64,000 nucleotides of DNA from Lineus longissimus (taxonomy: Eukaryota; Nemertea; Pilidiophora; Heteronemertea; Lineidae), in the NCBI RefSeq assembly GCF_910592395.1, contig NC_088315.1, positions 994,501-1,058,500 of the forward strand. Reading direction: 5' to 3'. This document shows, in pieces, positions 48,113 to 63,836 of this stretch. Made by a program: the position numbers and the translations under genes. Under the pieces are notes generated by a model. The model had not been told where the DNA came from. It was given only the letters and a program-made list of their open reading frames with translations, and did no database searches. Each line of letters opens with the position of its first letter. Positions within the stretch are counted from its first letter, which is position 1.

Positions 48113-51100
48113 ATGATGGTGAAGATGGAAGTGATCATGTTAAATCTGCGAGATCCCATCACTGCTCTTCTATCCTGTGATGTGGAAATCTCCACTGAAT
48201 TCATGAAGGTTTGTCTAATTATGTAAATTGACGTAAACAGTTAACAGTTTTAAATTCAACAACAATTCATTTGGCGGCCACTATCCCGACTGTGGTGTAG
48301 CACCCGACTGTAACTGGCATGAAAAGGGGATACGCTGGTTATGGATGTCAGATCGTGGTTCCCTGACCTTTGCAAACAATTTCACTGGACTGAACCCACG
48401 CGGCGACACCAAGGACCGCTGGCTGATCTATTGATATGTTCGTAATATGGTGTCAAAGTCGGAGAGAAGAAGAGCCACTCTTCTCTTGTAGGGGGTTCAC
48501 TTGGAAGTGTTTGCATTTGTTAGCCTATAAACACAAGATTTTAATCCTTCAGTCTTGGGTTTGGCGGAGAGAACTAATCTTACATAAGTCCCAAAACAAT
48601 ATCATATGTCTTTATGGCAATATTTATTATTGGGACCCAGTACAGTGCCGTTCTATCCAATATTCCTGGGGCTGTTGGAGAGGCTTCTTGTCTAAACAGT
48701 ACCATTCTGCCCCCTCTAAGGCATACATTGATAACTAATGAATGACTGCGAAATGAAAGCAGGTAAAACATAAGGTGTCAATTCTTCAGTCTTGGGTTTG
48801 GTGGAGAAAACTAATCTTACATAAGTCCCAAAACAATATCACATGTCTTTATGGCAATATTTATTACTGGGACCAAGTACAGTGACGTTCTAACCAATAT
48901 TCTTTGAGGCTGTGGGCAACCAGCGCCAAAGCCAGCCACGTGCTATTTTCCCGCTATTAATGCTGGGTTTTGACAAGGCCGGACACGAGCGTATGCATGT
49001 CCAGTTTACAACAAGCGACAACCACAACTAACAAAGATTGCCGACCAAGTCCATGTAGTCGGTAAAGGTCGGGAAAAGTCAGGGTAGGTCGGGAATTAGT
49101 ATCAAGTATGACCCTCTCCTGCTGTCCTGCGCGCTGAGTGAGAACTTGAGTCGGTCCACAACCCGTACTGTCGTACCCAGAGGCCTCCCCTTTTTGGCTT
49201 TGGCCTACCTAACGCCTGACGGCAACACAACCATGTCCAATGATGAAAGTAGGCTAGGCCCTAAAGAAAAAAGGATTCAATGAATTCACCTCACTCCAAA
49301 TAAGCCATGCCTCTTCAGCTTCAGGCAGGTTCTATCAAAATCTTGCAGTGGAGTGGCTGGACTTAACTTGGTTTTGGGGTGTCGCATGTTGATGTTGGTG
49401 ATGACAGAAGTCATCTGCAACTATCTTGTTTTGTACAGTAATTAGTGTTGGTTACATGGATGACATCAATTCATAGAGCTGAATGCTTCAGTTTGTAGTT
49501 TTTACAGCATGAAAATCTTTCTCTGTATTCTACACTTGCAGTTGCTGCCCAAGATGGATGTGAATGGTGCAGAGACCACAAGTAGTCTAAATCCTCCTCA
49601 TGGACATGGTGGAAGGTGCAGTTCAGCTTCAGGTAAACTATTTGATTGATTGATTCTCGGAAGAGTTAGTTGTAGGGCTTATAACCATTGCTTGGTAGAC
49701 GTCACATTCATGTCATAACACCTGGAATGATCCAAGACATGTAGACATGTGTGCTAAACATGTCGGCTTGGGCTACATTGTCTGTGTCTAATTCCTAAAG
49801 ACTGGAATGACTGGTTCATGTCCTCTGACACTTTATTACACACTTGAACCTGATTTTTCAGAGACAGATCTTCCAGATGAATGTAAGAAAGGAAGTGGAG
49901 TTGGCCCGGAGTCCGCAGGATTGCCGCTCAATACAAGAAGGGTGAAATGTTATTCTGTCCACGTGGGTAACTTGCCTGCCAGTGTCTCCAGGGTAAGAAA
50001 GGTTGCCAGATAACCATTCACGTTGGGGTTATTGTGATATGTTGTCCTGATTAACGCCCAGCTATTAACTATCTTGCTCGTCCTTCAATACTGAGACATG
50101 TGTTAATGAACAGCAGTGTCAAAGCCTGGGGGGGGGGTCCATATGGAAACACAAAGCTTTATTCGTCAGTTTGATACATTTTGAGTCGTGTTTCTAGTTC
50201 CTTCCACAGAAAGTTTCAGGGCTGTGTCATTCCCGGGCCTGCCAGTAGCTAGATTTAGAGATTTCCTCTGTCTTTCGGACAGTGGCAACTTTTTCTGCCC
50301 TGAAATAGTGTTTTTTGGAGGGAGCAGTGTTGAGTCTGAGATTGAGGGACACATCAGTAAACAAAGTCTCTCACATGCTATGGAGATGCTAGTCTAATAG
50401 TAATAAGAAATAAGAAGTGCACATTGAAGCCATTAATTTACAGCTGAGAGTTGATGTGCTCTTTTTCAGCATGACCTGACTGAACTTTTCAAGGGCGTGG
50501 GTCCTGTCCATGAAGTTTATATAGCGCCTTTAGCGGATGCAAAGGTCACCTATGGGTAAGTCACTGTTAAGATTTGCACAAAAGTGCTGCTTCAAAGGTG
50601 TACATGTATGATTCAGAACCTGAAAGTCCTGCAGTTCAAAGGTGAGAGCTGAGATAATTTGGGCTCTTCTCTTTACTTTGATTTCCATACTCTTTGAATG
50701 AGATGTCAACTGTCATCTCTTTAACCTGGTTTCTTTGCCAGAGCAAGCAAAATACGAGAGAAGCTTGTGATCAGCTCGTCCAAGGATGGAGGAAATTGAT
50801 ATGCCGAAGACTGTGTAGTATTTTTCAACTTAATTTATTCTTAGGGCCCTTTTATATTTAGGTTTGTGCGGTACCTGGACCCACAACACTGTGCTAGGGC
50901 CATCAAAGATTTGAACCGGTGGTACATACGGGACCAGCAGCTCCGAGTCGAATTGGCCAGGGAGACAACTCTGGATCGAAGTGCTCGTCCGATGATTCGA
51001 CATGACCGCAACAAAAGGGAAAAACTGAACCAGAAAAAAAACCCTGACGATGATGAGATAATGTGGAAGGTGAAGCAGAGGTCGCTCATGTCAGATATTA

Positions 51101-52489
51101 ACCTCCCATTGTTCATGAAAGAGGTGAAGAAAGCTGACAGCAACTTGACGCCTCTCATCAGATTTGAACTCCCTAGAGTTACGCTTGATTTGGATGACTT
51201 TGATGAGGCTTTTGGTTTGAGGTAAGTTTTTACAGATGAAACCCAGGTTATCATGATATGCACACACCTGGGTCTCTACTTTCAACACGTAAGTTGTGTA
51301 AAGAACGTGCACCTTCTGTCTGCTCCAAAAGTACATGTAAAAAGAAGAATTACTTTTAAAGATTTTAGCTATACATTTATTCCGTATACATGTATGTCAG
51401 TCGTCCTAATCCCTACATGTATCTTCCTCTGTCATGTTTATTTGTGGTCACTGATTCTATTATGTTGCTAGCAGTACTTTGATGATTCTTATTTTCAGTC
51501 CACCCTCAACTCCGGATCCTCTGAAGTCAGTAAGCCAAAAGCATGAATGTCAAACTGAACAATTTGCAGAACCAGTCAAGAGGTCACCTTCTGCTCGCTT
51601 GCCAAAAACTACTGGTTTGACAAACATTGCCATGAATTCAGAGATGCCATCTCAGCCACAGGCTAGGGTCAACAGTGACCGATTTCAGCTTCAACCCAGT
51701 GTTCATAGTGGTGGCTATCAGACTTCAGTTCTGAGTGGTACTGGCGCTTCCGTCAAAGTGCTGCAACATTCTTTTATCGACAGAGAAAACTTGTGTTTGC
51801 TTCCACAGCAGGCTGCAAGTAATCCCCTTGTGCAGTCTCCGCCTCTTCCTAAACTACAGCAACCGTTTGTGATATCGTCATCGCAAACCACTGTCAGTGG
51901 TGAACAATCTGTCAATGTGACTTCATTGAATGCATCGTCAGTGCCGCTCAGCACACGCTACCAACCACTTCAGTCACAACACCCAGGATTGGACAACTAT
52001 GCCCCAGGTGTGTATGAACTTGACGAACATGAAACTGATGTGTCCCGCGTGTTTGCTGAGAAATCCCCTACTGGACTAAAGTGTACACTTACTCCAAAAG
52101 GCTCCAGAATTGTAACAAACTCTAGTTCACCTGAACTGGGTGAACCATCTGGTCTACAGTGTACTTTAACACCAGCAGGAACGCGAACAGTGACTAAGGC
52201 GAACAATTCAAAACTTACAACTGGACCGCTGAATTTACGAGACTCGTCATTTGAAACATCTTTCTCTCAACTCCCTGAATCAATACAAGAGCTGAACTTG
52301 TCTCCCCTGGTGAAAATAGATTCTGTGGCCAATGATGACTCGAGTCAGTCAGCTGCTAGTAACAGCCCTCAGACTAACACAAATGCACCAATTGGCCGAG
52401 GAAGGGGTATTCTTGCGTTCCAAAATATGTTCCGGCCAGTTGGAGGCACCTCCAAACCTAGACGAGTCCCGATCTTGAGCAGTTTATGA
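48113..52489 (+). CDS. RRM-domain RNA-binding protein of unrecognised family
   Basis: Six exons join in frame: 48113-48208 (least certain), 49542-49632, 49862-49992, 50470-50555, 50862-51221 and 51499-52489, giving 584 residues from 48113. If the first exon is wrong, translation could begin at the Met at 49554. An RRM spans about 92-170: the RNP2-like SVHVGNL is encoded just before one intron and the RNP1-like VTYGFVRYL straddles another. A charged linker follows (RNKREKLNQKKNPDDDE), then VTLDLDDFDEAFGLR and a long Ser/Thr/Pro/Gln-rich tail. In the tail, GLxCTLTPxGxRxVT occurs twice (about 445 and 473), and GRGRG lies near 554. RNA binding is well supported, but the pathway is unknown. A divergent intronic duplication lies in its first intron. 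Confidence 0.75.
48542..48913 (+). repeat. Direct duplication of about 130 bp, copies at 48542-48677 and 48783-48913
   Basis: Both copies contain CTTCAGTCTTGGGTTTGG, CTTACATAAGTCCCAAAAC and ATGTCTTTATGGCAATATTTATTA in full order (given here in parts), then a GTACAGTG block. They lie about 240 bp apart in the putative first intron of the RRM gene. The open frame across copy 1 is not preserved in copy 2. Confidence 0.8.
49058..49101 (+). repeat. GGTCGGG-rich motif, copy 2
   Basis: The inverted counterpart of 45897-45930, reading GTCGGTAAAGGTCGGG then GGTAGGTCGGGAATTAGT. It directly precedes segmental duplication copy 2. Confidence 0.7.
49113..49372 (+). repeat. Segmental duplication, copy 2
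   Basis: The same block as 45661-45892 with about 28 bp of small insertions. It ends about 170 bp before the acceptor of the RRM gene's second exon, so copy 2 is intronic while copy 1 is in the SCYL2/RRM intergenic region. Confidence 0.85.
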
Positions 52490-52655
52490 GTATGCAGCAA
52501 GTGTTCTGCGACTGGCGCCATCTTGTAGATCTGTTGACTTCGTTTTGAGGACTGACAAGAGTCATTGTCAGGCTAACTGCCACTATTGGATGTTAGTGTG
52601 TCTAATACATTGTAGCTGTATGTATCGCTGCCTCCGAGTTAGTGAACTACATGTA

Positions 52656-52833
52656 CAGTGGAACCTTCCTTAGCGGACACCTCTCTATTAAGGACAACCT
52701 CTCGATTAAGGACACTAGTTTTGGTCCCAAATTGGTTGTTTCGATTCAGTTTGACCTCTCTAATCAGGACACCTCTCTATTAAAGACAGCACTTCTCAGT
52801 CCCAATGGTGTCCTTAATAGAGAGGTTCTACTG
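52656..52833. mobile_element. Palindromic pogo/Tigger-like MITE in the RRM gene 3' UTR
   Basis: The 178-bp palindrome starts CAGTGGAACC and ends GGTTCTACTG, with TA on both flanks as the target duplication. Inside are repeated CTCTATTAAGGACA and CTCTCGATTAAGGACA blocks and their complements (TGTCCTTAATAGAGAGG). CAGT-type ends and a TA target are typical of pogo/Tigger elements. It lies about 165 bp after the RRM gene stop codon, so it is probably transcribed. Confidence 0.85.
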
Positions 52834-53554
52834 TATATCATTGGTTCTGGCTACGTGTAAGTGGTCAAACCAGCTGCTCCACCTGGGTGCTCCAGCCTAT
52901 CTGCACAACTCATGTACACGTTTGTTGTTTATCATGACGTCTTCCTTGTTCTCATGAGATGTTACAAGTCCTAAATGAATTCATGTGATTGTAAGATGAA
53001 ATTGTATTGTTTATACATGTACATCAAGAAATATGTTGTCGGCATTTATGTATTCAGATTAAAAGTTATATTTGAAAGAAGTAGTTTTCCTCCACTGTTT
53101 AGTAAGCTCATACCCTGCTACCACTGTGAATGGCAGCTAAACATATCACTGCAACAGCGAATTCAGCTTCATCCACACCAAAACCGCCGATAGCATCTAC
53201 ATGTACACAGCATGTACAGTGCATGTACATAGATGCACTGCTGGCATATTCTGGTGGCAATAATGATGGATTTCATTGGATCATCGTATGCTATCATGAC
53301 ACCGTCTACCCAGAACACCCATCATCAGAAAGATAATATCCTCTTTTTTTCGGCTGCATTTTAATAGACTCCGAGAATACTCGGTCTGCCAAATTGAGTT
53401 TTAGAGTAGACCCAGTCCGTGCTCCCAGGCAAGGAAGTCTTTCACAGTGTCCACACCAGCCCATTGTCTATTGAACCCATGATTTTGGGCTAGCAAGTCC
53501 CAACTAATCCATTTTGACTTCTGAATGGATGAAGTGATTCCCTCTGTGAATAAA
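52834..53554 (+). other. Rest of the RRM gene 3' UTR
   Basis: No coding signal. Short ACATGTAC-type motifs are frequent (for example 53197-53230). The region ends at a canonical AATAAA. Confidence 0.4.
53549..53554 (+). terminator. Candidate RRM gene poly(A) signal
   Basis: AATAAA about 1.06 kb after the stop codon. The opposing MOB3 signal lies about 45 bp further on, so the two genes probably end almost back to back. Confidence 0.45.
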
Positions 53555-53594
53555 CAAAGAACTGACTCTTGAATTTGATTAATTTCTCAGTGAC

Positions 53595-53600
53595 TTTATT
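53595..53600 (-). terminator. Candidate MOB3 poly(A) signal
   Basis: TTTATT on the plus strand is AATAAA on the minus strand. If used, the MOB3 3' UTR would be about 3 kb. Closer minus-strand signals may exist, so this is tentative. Confidence 0.35.
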
Positions 53601-56600
53601 ACAATTTTCATAATTATACATACATGTACATGGGGTTCTGATCATTACAACGCCTAAATCAGAAGTGTCATAATATTGTGATCATACATGTATTCATCAA
53701 ACCTTGCAAGATCCTTGCAGTGCTAATGAATGCAGCTTGAAGCCCTTGGGCTCACGATTAAGTTACCACTAAAATATCAAAGTTTGGAGATGCCTTGAAT
53801 AACGTTTGTGTTGTACACATTCATGCCAGTAACAGAACAGTGACCTCAGCAGTCATCTCAACAACACGCAGTACATGTACATGTACTGTTAACTGTAAAA
53901 TGATTGTGAAGCTAAAAGTTGGTGATTGGCCCATTTTCCATTGGCAGAAACGAAATTCCACTTTTAGGAATACATGTAAGACCTCTTTGATATGCTAATA
54001 AAATTACGAGACCAAATCTTTTTACTTTTTGTAAAAAAATAGAGAAAATATTCCAATTAGTATATCAAGCAGATTAAGTTATACAAAAGCGCTTCATACA
54101 GGTAAACCCACAAATACAAACCAGCAAAGTAAATTTTCATGATTGTTTTTAATATTCCAAAATAAGATGGCCCAGAACCTCTGATGTCGAGACAAAATAG
54201 TTTGAAACTTACAATGTAATTTAACAAATTATTTCATACACCTATTGTAAGTAAATACTCAATGTATGAAAAAAACAAGTTCAGAATTAGTTGAACTGTG
54301 AAATATTAACAGGGTTTCTGCTCGAGTGAACCTTCATGATTGTGCAATAGCCCCCCCCCCCCCCCCCCCAAATAAAAGAAATTTCACCTTAAAGCTGCCC
54401 TCAACCAACAAAGCACCAAAATTGTAGAATGATTTGCAGCAATTTATAATGAGCATGTGATCTCTTTGAATTAAAATCCAGCCTCTCCTGATTTTCACTG
54501 AGGTCAGTGAACATTTTCAAAAGCAGCGACAGCATTTTCAAACTAAGTAAAATGGCTGAAGGTCGATACATGATTCGAGGGCGAGCAAGGCATTTTTACA
54601 TACGATTCCTACATGTATCAGTACATGTATCCATCAGCAAACAGATAGCAAAATGAAAATATCTCACACAAGGACAACTACAATGTACAATGTAAGAACG
54701 GCATATTGGATTGAATAGATGGCATTGAAACACACCTTGAATGAAAAATTGTTTAAAAAACAGCATCGGAGAAAATTTTATTTTTGACATTTCCTTTTTT
54801 GAAGCAGCAAGTTTCCCAACTATGCATAACGGTAATTGGTCTAGGGCTGAGAATGATAAACAGGATATAAGTTAAGTAGGCAGCCTTATATCGGTTTTAC
54901 TTACATGTACATGTACTTTAGGTCACATCAAGCAGAAAATAGCTGAGAAATATAATGAACCACTGCCACCCAATATAAGATTAGAGCAGGAAGAAAATAA
55001 ATATGAGAAGTACATGAAAACTGATCTACGCAAGGGTTTTTAGTATCTAGAGACAATAATGAACTGCTAAAAGAAATATCATTCAAGAATGACAGAGGGA
55101 GTCGCCAGTATCAACATCTAGTAGATTCAACGTCAAAATAATGAGAGGAAATGTGAAAAGTTTGGCATTCATTACAAATGCTCAAGTTCTGGTCTTCCAA
55201 AAAGCCCTCCATATCCCAAAATAGGCAAGAAAGATTCGCTCTAGATGCTGAAACCACAAAATCCGGATAGCATTTTTATAAGATATTTTGATAAAAAAAT
55301 ACAGCTGGAGTCTGTTCAAGTTTATCATATACAGAACAGAGTATACAGATAAGCGAGCTAGAGGATATATCACAAAATATGATAATGATCAGTTACATCC
55401 GCATGACAGAACAGATAATCCTTCCATCTGTCAAGCCCCACGCATATGATGTTACTGCCGAACACAAACGCTGGTTCTGTTCTTTACCAGATAAACAGTT
55501 CACAGTCGCAGTCATATTCTCCTGATAAGAATGTTATTTCTCATGGCCCAGTACATCTGTTGAAAAGTCGCCGATAATAAACATGCATTATGACAACATT
55601 TGCATATGAACACCCGAGATATTGAATACTTTACGTCACTGTAAACAAAGCAGTAGTGGGATTAAAATTCAAGTAGCAATATAATGTTGATATTATGGCT
55701 CTTAAGCAGCAAGCAAATGAGGGATTTCAATTGATGGACCTGCAACAAGAATTGGTGATCACAGCCCCCTGGGATCAATATCAAAGCCAGTGAATAGCAG
55801 ACAAGAGATATTTTGTCACACATTGAGGCAACTATAATCACAAGTTACATCATTTTAAATCGCTCATTTGAATGGCACTTTATTGCGTTGGGTTTTATAC
55901 TTTGCAAGCATGTCATCATACTTGTGAGGTAGGGAGTGGCCGAGAAGACTGGAGAAAACACAACTGTAATGTCTGTCACTTTTAATACAGTGCTTTTTAT
56001 TGACCGAGTTGTGTCCAAAAGCACTTCACAACAACAACACTAGTCTAGGTCTCAACAGAGACACGCTACAGTTTCCAGTAGCTGTTCATACAGCCGTTAC
56101 GCCGGAGCCTAACTTGTATGGACTGGGCATATTTGCCACCAGCTGGGGTTTGAGTCCCACAATTCAACCACTATGAAGTTTACATGTAAAGCAATTTTGG
56201 TCAGAAAATTTCTATGTCAAATCCACAGCATTCAGTAAAAACAGTCATTTCCAAACCAATGTGTTTTAAAAGTTTTGAAAACAAGTGCAGCCTGATCCTT
56301 CCCCATCTTTACACATTTTTCTTGTCTCTGAAAGTTTGGCACAGTCTCTCCTCAAACCATCGTGTCCGGATTATACATGAAATGCCGCCAGAATACAACC
56401 CTCACAGCAGTGCTGCCCTCTATAAGTGACTGGAGTAACTGGGGAGCATGTACAACACGGCGGGAAAAAGCATTTACGATATCACGGCCACGCCATGATT
56501 ACTCTTGAATAGCATTACAGAATACATTACAGTAGTCCTGCATTGACTTGTTGTTTGTTTCCTTTCTACAGCAAATATCACCAGCGGTCGCAATCCAAGG

Positions 56601-56601
56601 T
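53601..56601 (-). other. Probable long 3' UTR of MOB3
   Basis: No conserved coding exon on either strand. The region is AT-rich, with a 19-bp C run near 54352 and several ACATGTACATGTAC motifs (such as near 54903). It could also hold unannotated non-coding transcripts. Confidence 0.4.
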
Positions 56602-59141
56602 CAACAGATGTTCTTGGTCATCTCCTTCTGCAAAGGGAAAGAATAGTTTTCAGGAGGACCAATACTTGTCGGCCTACAATGTTTATCCTCTTGACATTTA
56701 AGACATTTAAGCTAAAAGTGGCCTTCCTTGATACATGTATAAAACGTTTATTCAAGAATTTTGTTGTGGCCCCTCAGGATCTCTGCCTTTGATATTGTTT
56801 AGTAATAAATAGTACAGTTACTACAAGTAACTTACCAGTGGTTCAAGTTCCTTCTTGTCGACTAAATCATGCTCCGTCACAAAGTAATAGAAATGTTTGT
56901 AGCAAGTGTTAATGTGGGCTTCCTGAAGGAAAGAAGACATATTTCAGTTGTCTCCCGACAGGATTTTTTCAGCAGGATATCATCTTGAATACAAAACAAT
57001 GGAGGATGTCATGCCTTGTGGACAACACGTTTCAAGCAATCACATTCATACATCTCATATCATGCTCCAAGGTGTACATGCTAACTGCATCTCACCAGGG
57101 GGACCAGCTTTACTATAGACAGGACAAATTACGACAAATGACAGCAAACGTCACCCGAACAGGACTATCTATCGAAAATAGAAACTGTAGAAGAGGATCA
57201 CTTGAAGTACAATGTAAACTTACCGCCCCTATGGCCCTTAATCTTTCAAAATGATGGATATATACATGAACAAAAACTCGAAACAATCGGGTCAGGATTT
57301 TTTTACACGTGGCTATATAGTTCCTTGGAAATGGCACTCCTGAAAACAAACAAAAGTTTTTAAACCACGAGGGTCAAAGTTAGCCAAAAGATAGAAAACA
57401 GACAGATTATAGGACAGTTTGGTGGTGATGCTGCTGCAACTTGCATTCCCAGGGAAGTGCTGCATTCGCAGACATTGTTTCAGTGGTGTAAGTGCAGAAG
57501 AGTTACGTCTAAAATATAGAATCATGTAACATCACCGCGAATTTATTAGCAGCAAACATCATACAATGTCTTTATTCATCGATCTGGTTGCAAGCCATGC
57601 TGGACTTGTCCTCAAACACCGAAATTACAATCCTCCGCATTTTGACCAACTTACCGACTCTGCACGGGAATATTTCTTCATTATTGATTTGAGCTTCGGC
57701 CCAGTCCATTAATAAGCTGATGTACTTATTGGCCGGTAGTGCCGTGGGTCGCTTATACCTGTCACCATCACACCAATGGTATTCATATCTAGATAGAGAA
57801 AATGGAACCTCATGGTCAATGATTAACGCGCTTACCAAGTTGCATAACATCGACATAGAAACTAAAACATCTCAAAACTTGCCCTGCTGCTAATTTCAAA
57901 ACAGTCTCCATTATGTCAAACTCCCTGGGCATCAACATGACAGTGTTCTTGGGAATGGTTCCTGAACCTCCTATTCTAACCCACCAGAATATATGACCAA
58001 GTTCAGAGTCTTTGAGTTGACATAAAAAGGTAATAGTAAGGATTGATTTATACTTGGTATTACCCAGAGTACTTGCTCCATCATGACAGTTAAGGACAAA
58101 GTCACTTTCTTAGTAAATGGCTATCAATACCAGATTGGTATGGTAGTTAGGATTCCAAGGCAAGCTTTTACTTACTTAGGCCCACCAGTCATTTTTGGAC
58201 ACGACTCATCCGTGCAGTAATCACAAACAGTGCCATAGATTAAGTTGATTCGGTTGAAGAAGTCTACCACTGTAACAGAATAGATAGAAACATTCAAACT
58301 TTGTCAAATAAATGTAAATGTGTGAATCCCACTATGACTTAACCATTTGAACCCCGGCCAAGCCTGAAAACTTTCCGAAGAACTCAGACAACGAACTACA
58401 AAACAAATTCAGTACTGAGGATTCCCGGTACCCACCCATTTATTAACATAAGTGGAGTGAGGAAAGTTACTTAGTATGATTTAGCAGTTTGTAGGCAAAG
58501 AAACCAGGTTAAAGTCTCGCGTTGCATTTGAGCTAGATGCTGAAGCAATTAACAAAGGCTACATTAACCCTGTGGCTTTCTTACCATGTACAGCTATCCA
58601 GTCATTTATACTTTCATCAGGAGGCAGTTTGACCACACTTTTTAAATCAATCCCCGACTGTAATGACGCATTGGCGTGTTTATGGAGGTCATACTTTATG
58701 GTGCCAGGCTCAAAAGCCTTCTTCTTTACTGGTTTGAATGTCTGGAAATGATAAAAGTATGGCCTAAATAGTATCTAAATCATCATATCGGCAGTCCCAA
58801 TTCAGTCTCATTAGCGACAGTCACAGTCACAGTGCAGTGATGTAATGTACAGAGCATGTGTCTTAATGCATGAGAATGACATCATCGCCGCACCATATAC
58901 ATCAGTGTACACTGGTTGTACAAAATGCACAGTCGCAGATTTTCGAAGCACAGATTTTGACTATGATTTACGAGCAATTTTCAAAGACAAATACAGTAAC
59001 GATTGAAAAGACAACGACGTGGCAACAATATTTAGATTTAATGCTAGTAACCCATCACTTGGATTAGTTATCGTGATGAATGAATCGAGAGATATTCACC
59101 TTATCTTTGGCGAAGAAACTAGTAAACCCAGTGAATGCCAT
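56602..59141 (-). CDS. MOB3: MOB kinase activator 3-like protein
   Basis: Seven exons join in frame: 59141-59100, 58741-58585, 58269-58176, 57788-57655, 57339-57224, 56922-56836 and 56628-56602, giving 218 residues, the usual length for MOB3 (about 216). It starts [14 protein letters not shown] and ends KEMTKNIC. Conserved blocks are [70 protein letters not shown] and [12 protein letters not shown]. Zn ligands are visible as C-x4-C (CTDESC) and H-x4-H (HVYIHH). MOB proteins are small adaptors that bind NDR/LATS or MST-type kinases; MOB3 members associate with MST1-like kinases. The FEPGT and GPKYEY contexts fit MOB3 better than MOB1, MOB2 or phocein. No oddity apart from the very long apparent 3' UTR. 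Confidence 0.95.
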
Positions 59142-60062
59142 CTTTTCTTTTGATTGTTTCCGCACACGCGCAATTTGCATGTGGATTTTACTTCCGGGTT
59201 CTGGCAGAGTGCGTGCACAGGCATCTGGAGGAATACGAAAATACTGGGACGTTTATTGGTTTTAAGTAGGATTGAATAACTGTAGTACTAGTAACATTGA
59301 CAGTGTGAAATAATTCTGCTGTTCGTCGATCAATCCCGAAAAATTGCTGACCAAATGCCGATAGTACTGGGAAATTGGCATCCAATGGCTCCACTCCAAT
59401 TGCCTGTGATTAAAACTGGCCGGTCGGTCAGGAGTGACGTCAGAACCCAGAAAAGCCCGGATAACAGCAAAGTGAGAAAATGAGAAATTATTTGCTCTGA
59501 AACTGACAGATTGTACGTGAATCTGACCACTAATCCAAATTATTTCTTCTCTGGTGATTTGGATTTAGATGTATCTAGACTTCAAGCTCTGAAACGTGGG
59601 TGAGTAATACACGGTTTTGCTGAAAATACCTATTTTATCGAAACCGAAGAGGTGGTGGAGTCGTCCTCGTCGGCGAGTGGGCCGGGTGATGGGACAGCTG
59701 TCTAGTATTAAGTGCACTGCGCATCCATTCCAAGGCATGCCCTCACACTGTATGTTGACATCGATTGACTGAACGAATAATCTCTATGTCAACTTTGTAG
59801 TTTAACTTTCTTTAAGTGGATACCCCATTTCATACTATAGGCCTACTAGTACTTACTCCTCCTAGCTGTTAATGAACAAATTCTTCTCCCCCAGGCCCAG
59901 GGGCAGGACCAGGTAACAACATACAATTAAAGGGACAAGTGCTTGACTCGATGTCTCGCATGGCCTGGATAGCCTTTTGTCCAGGTAGGAAGTGAAGTTC
60001 AATCATGTCACGCGATGTACATGTCATTGTTAATTGTTATTAAGCTGACCTTTGATTTGCAG
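59142..60062. promoter_or_regulatory. Shared 5' region of MOB3 (-) and RUNDC1 (+)
   Basis: The two genes are head to head. A donor-like ACGTGG|GTGAGT at 59599/59600 and an acceptor TTGCAG ending at 60062 suggest that a non-coding RUNDC1 first exon ends at 59599. The space between the MOB3 start codon and that exon is about 450 bp or less, small enough for a bidirectional promoter. A second element, CCACCTCTTCGG-like and GC-richer, follows at 59645-59690. Confidence 0.5.
59435..59442. promoter_or_regulatory. CRE/ATF palindrome in the divergent promoter
   Basis: TGACGTCA, the consensus full CRE bound by CREB/ATF dimers, lies between the MOB3 start codon and the putative RUNDC1 first exon. As a palindrome it could serve both genes. 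Function is inferred from position only. Confidence 0.4.
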
Positions 60063-60066
60063 GAAA

Positions 60067-63836
<3,770 letters not shown>

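Noticed and set aside
60052-60066. Earlier in-frame start upstream of the RUNDC1 ATG
   Set aside because: It lies before the acceptor that ends at 60062, so it is intronic.
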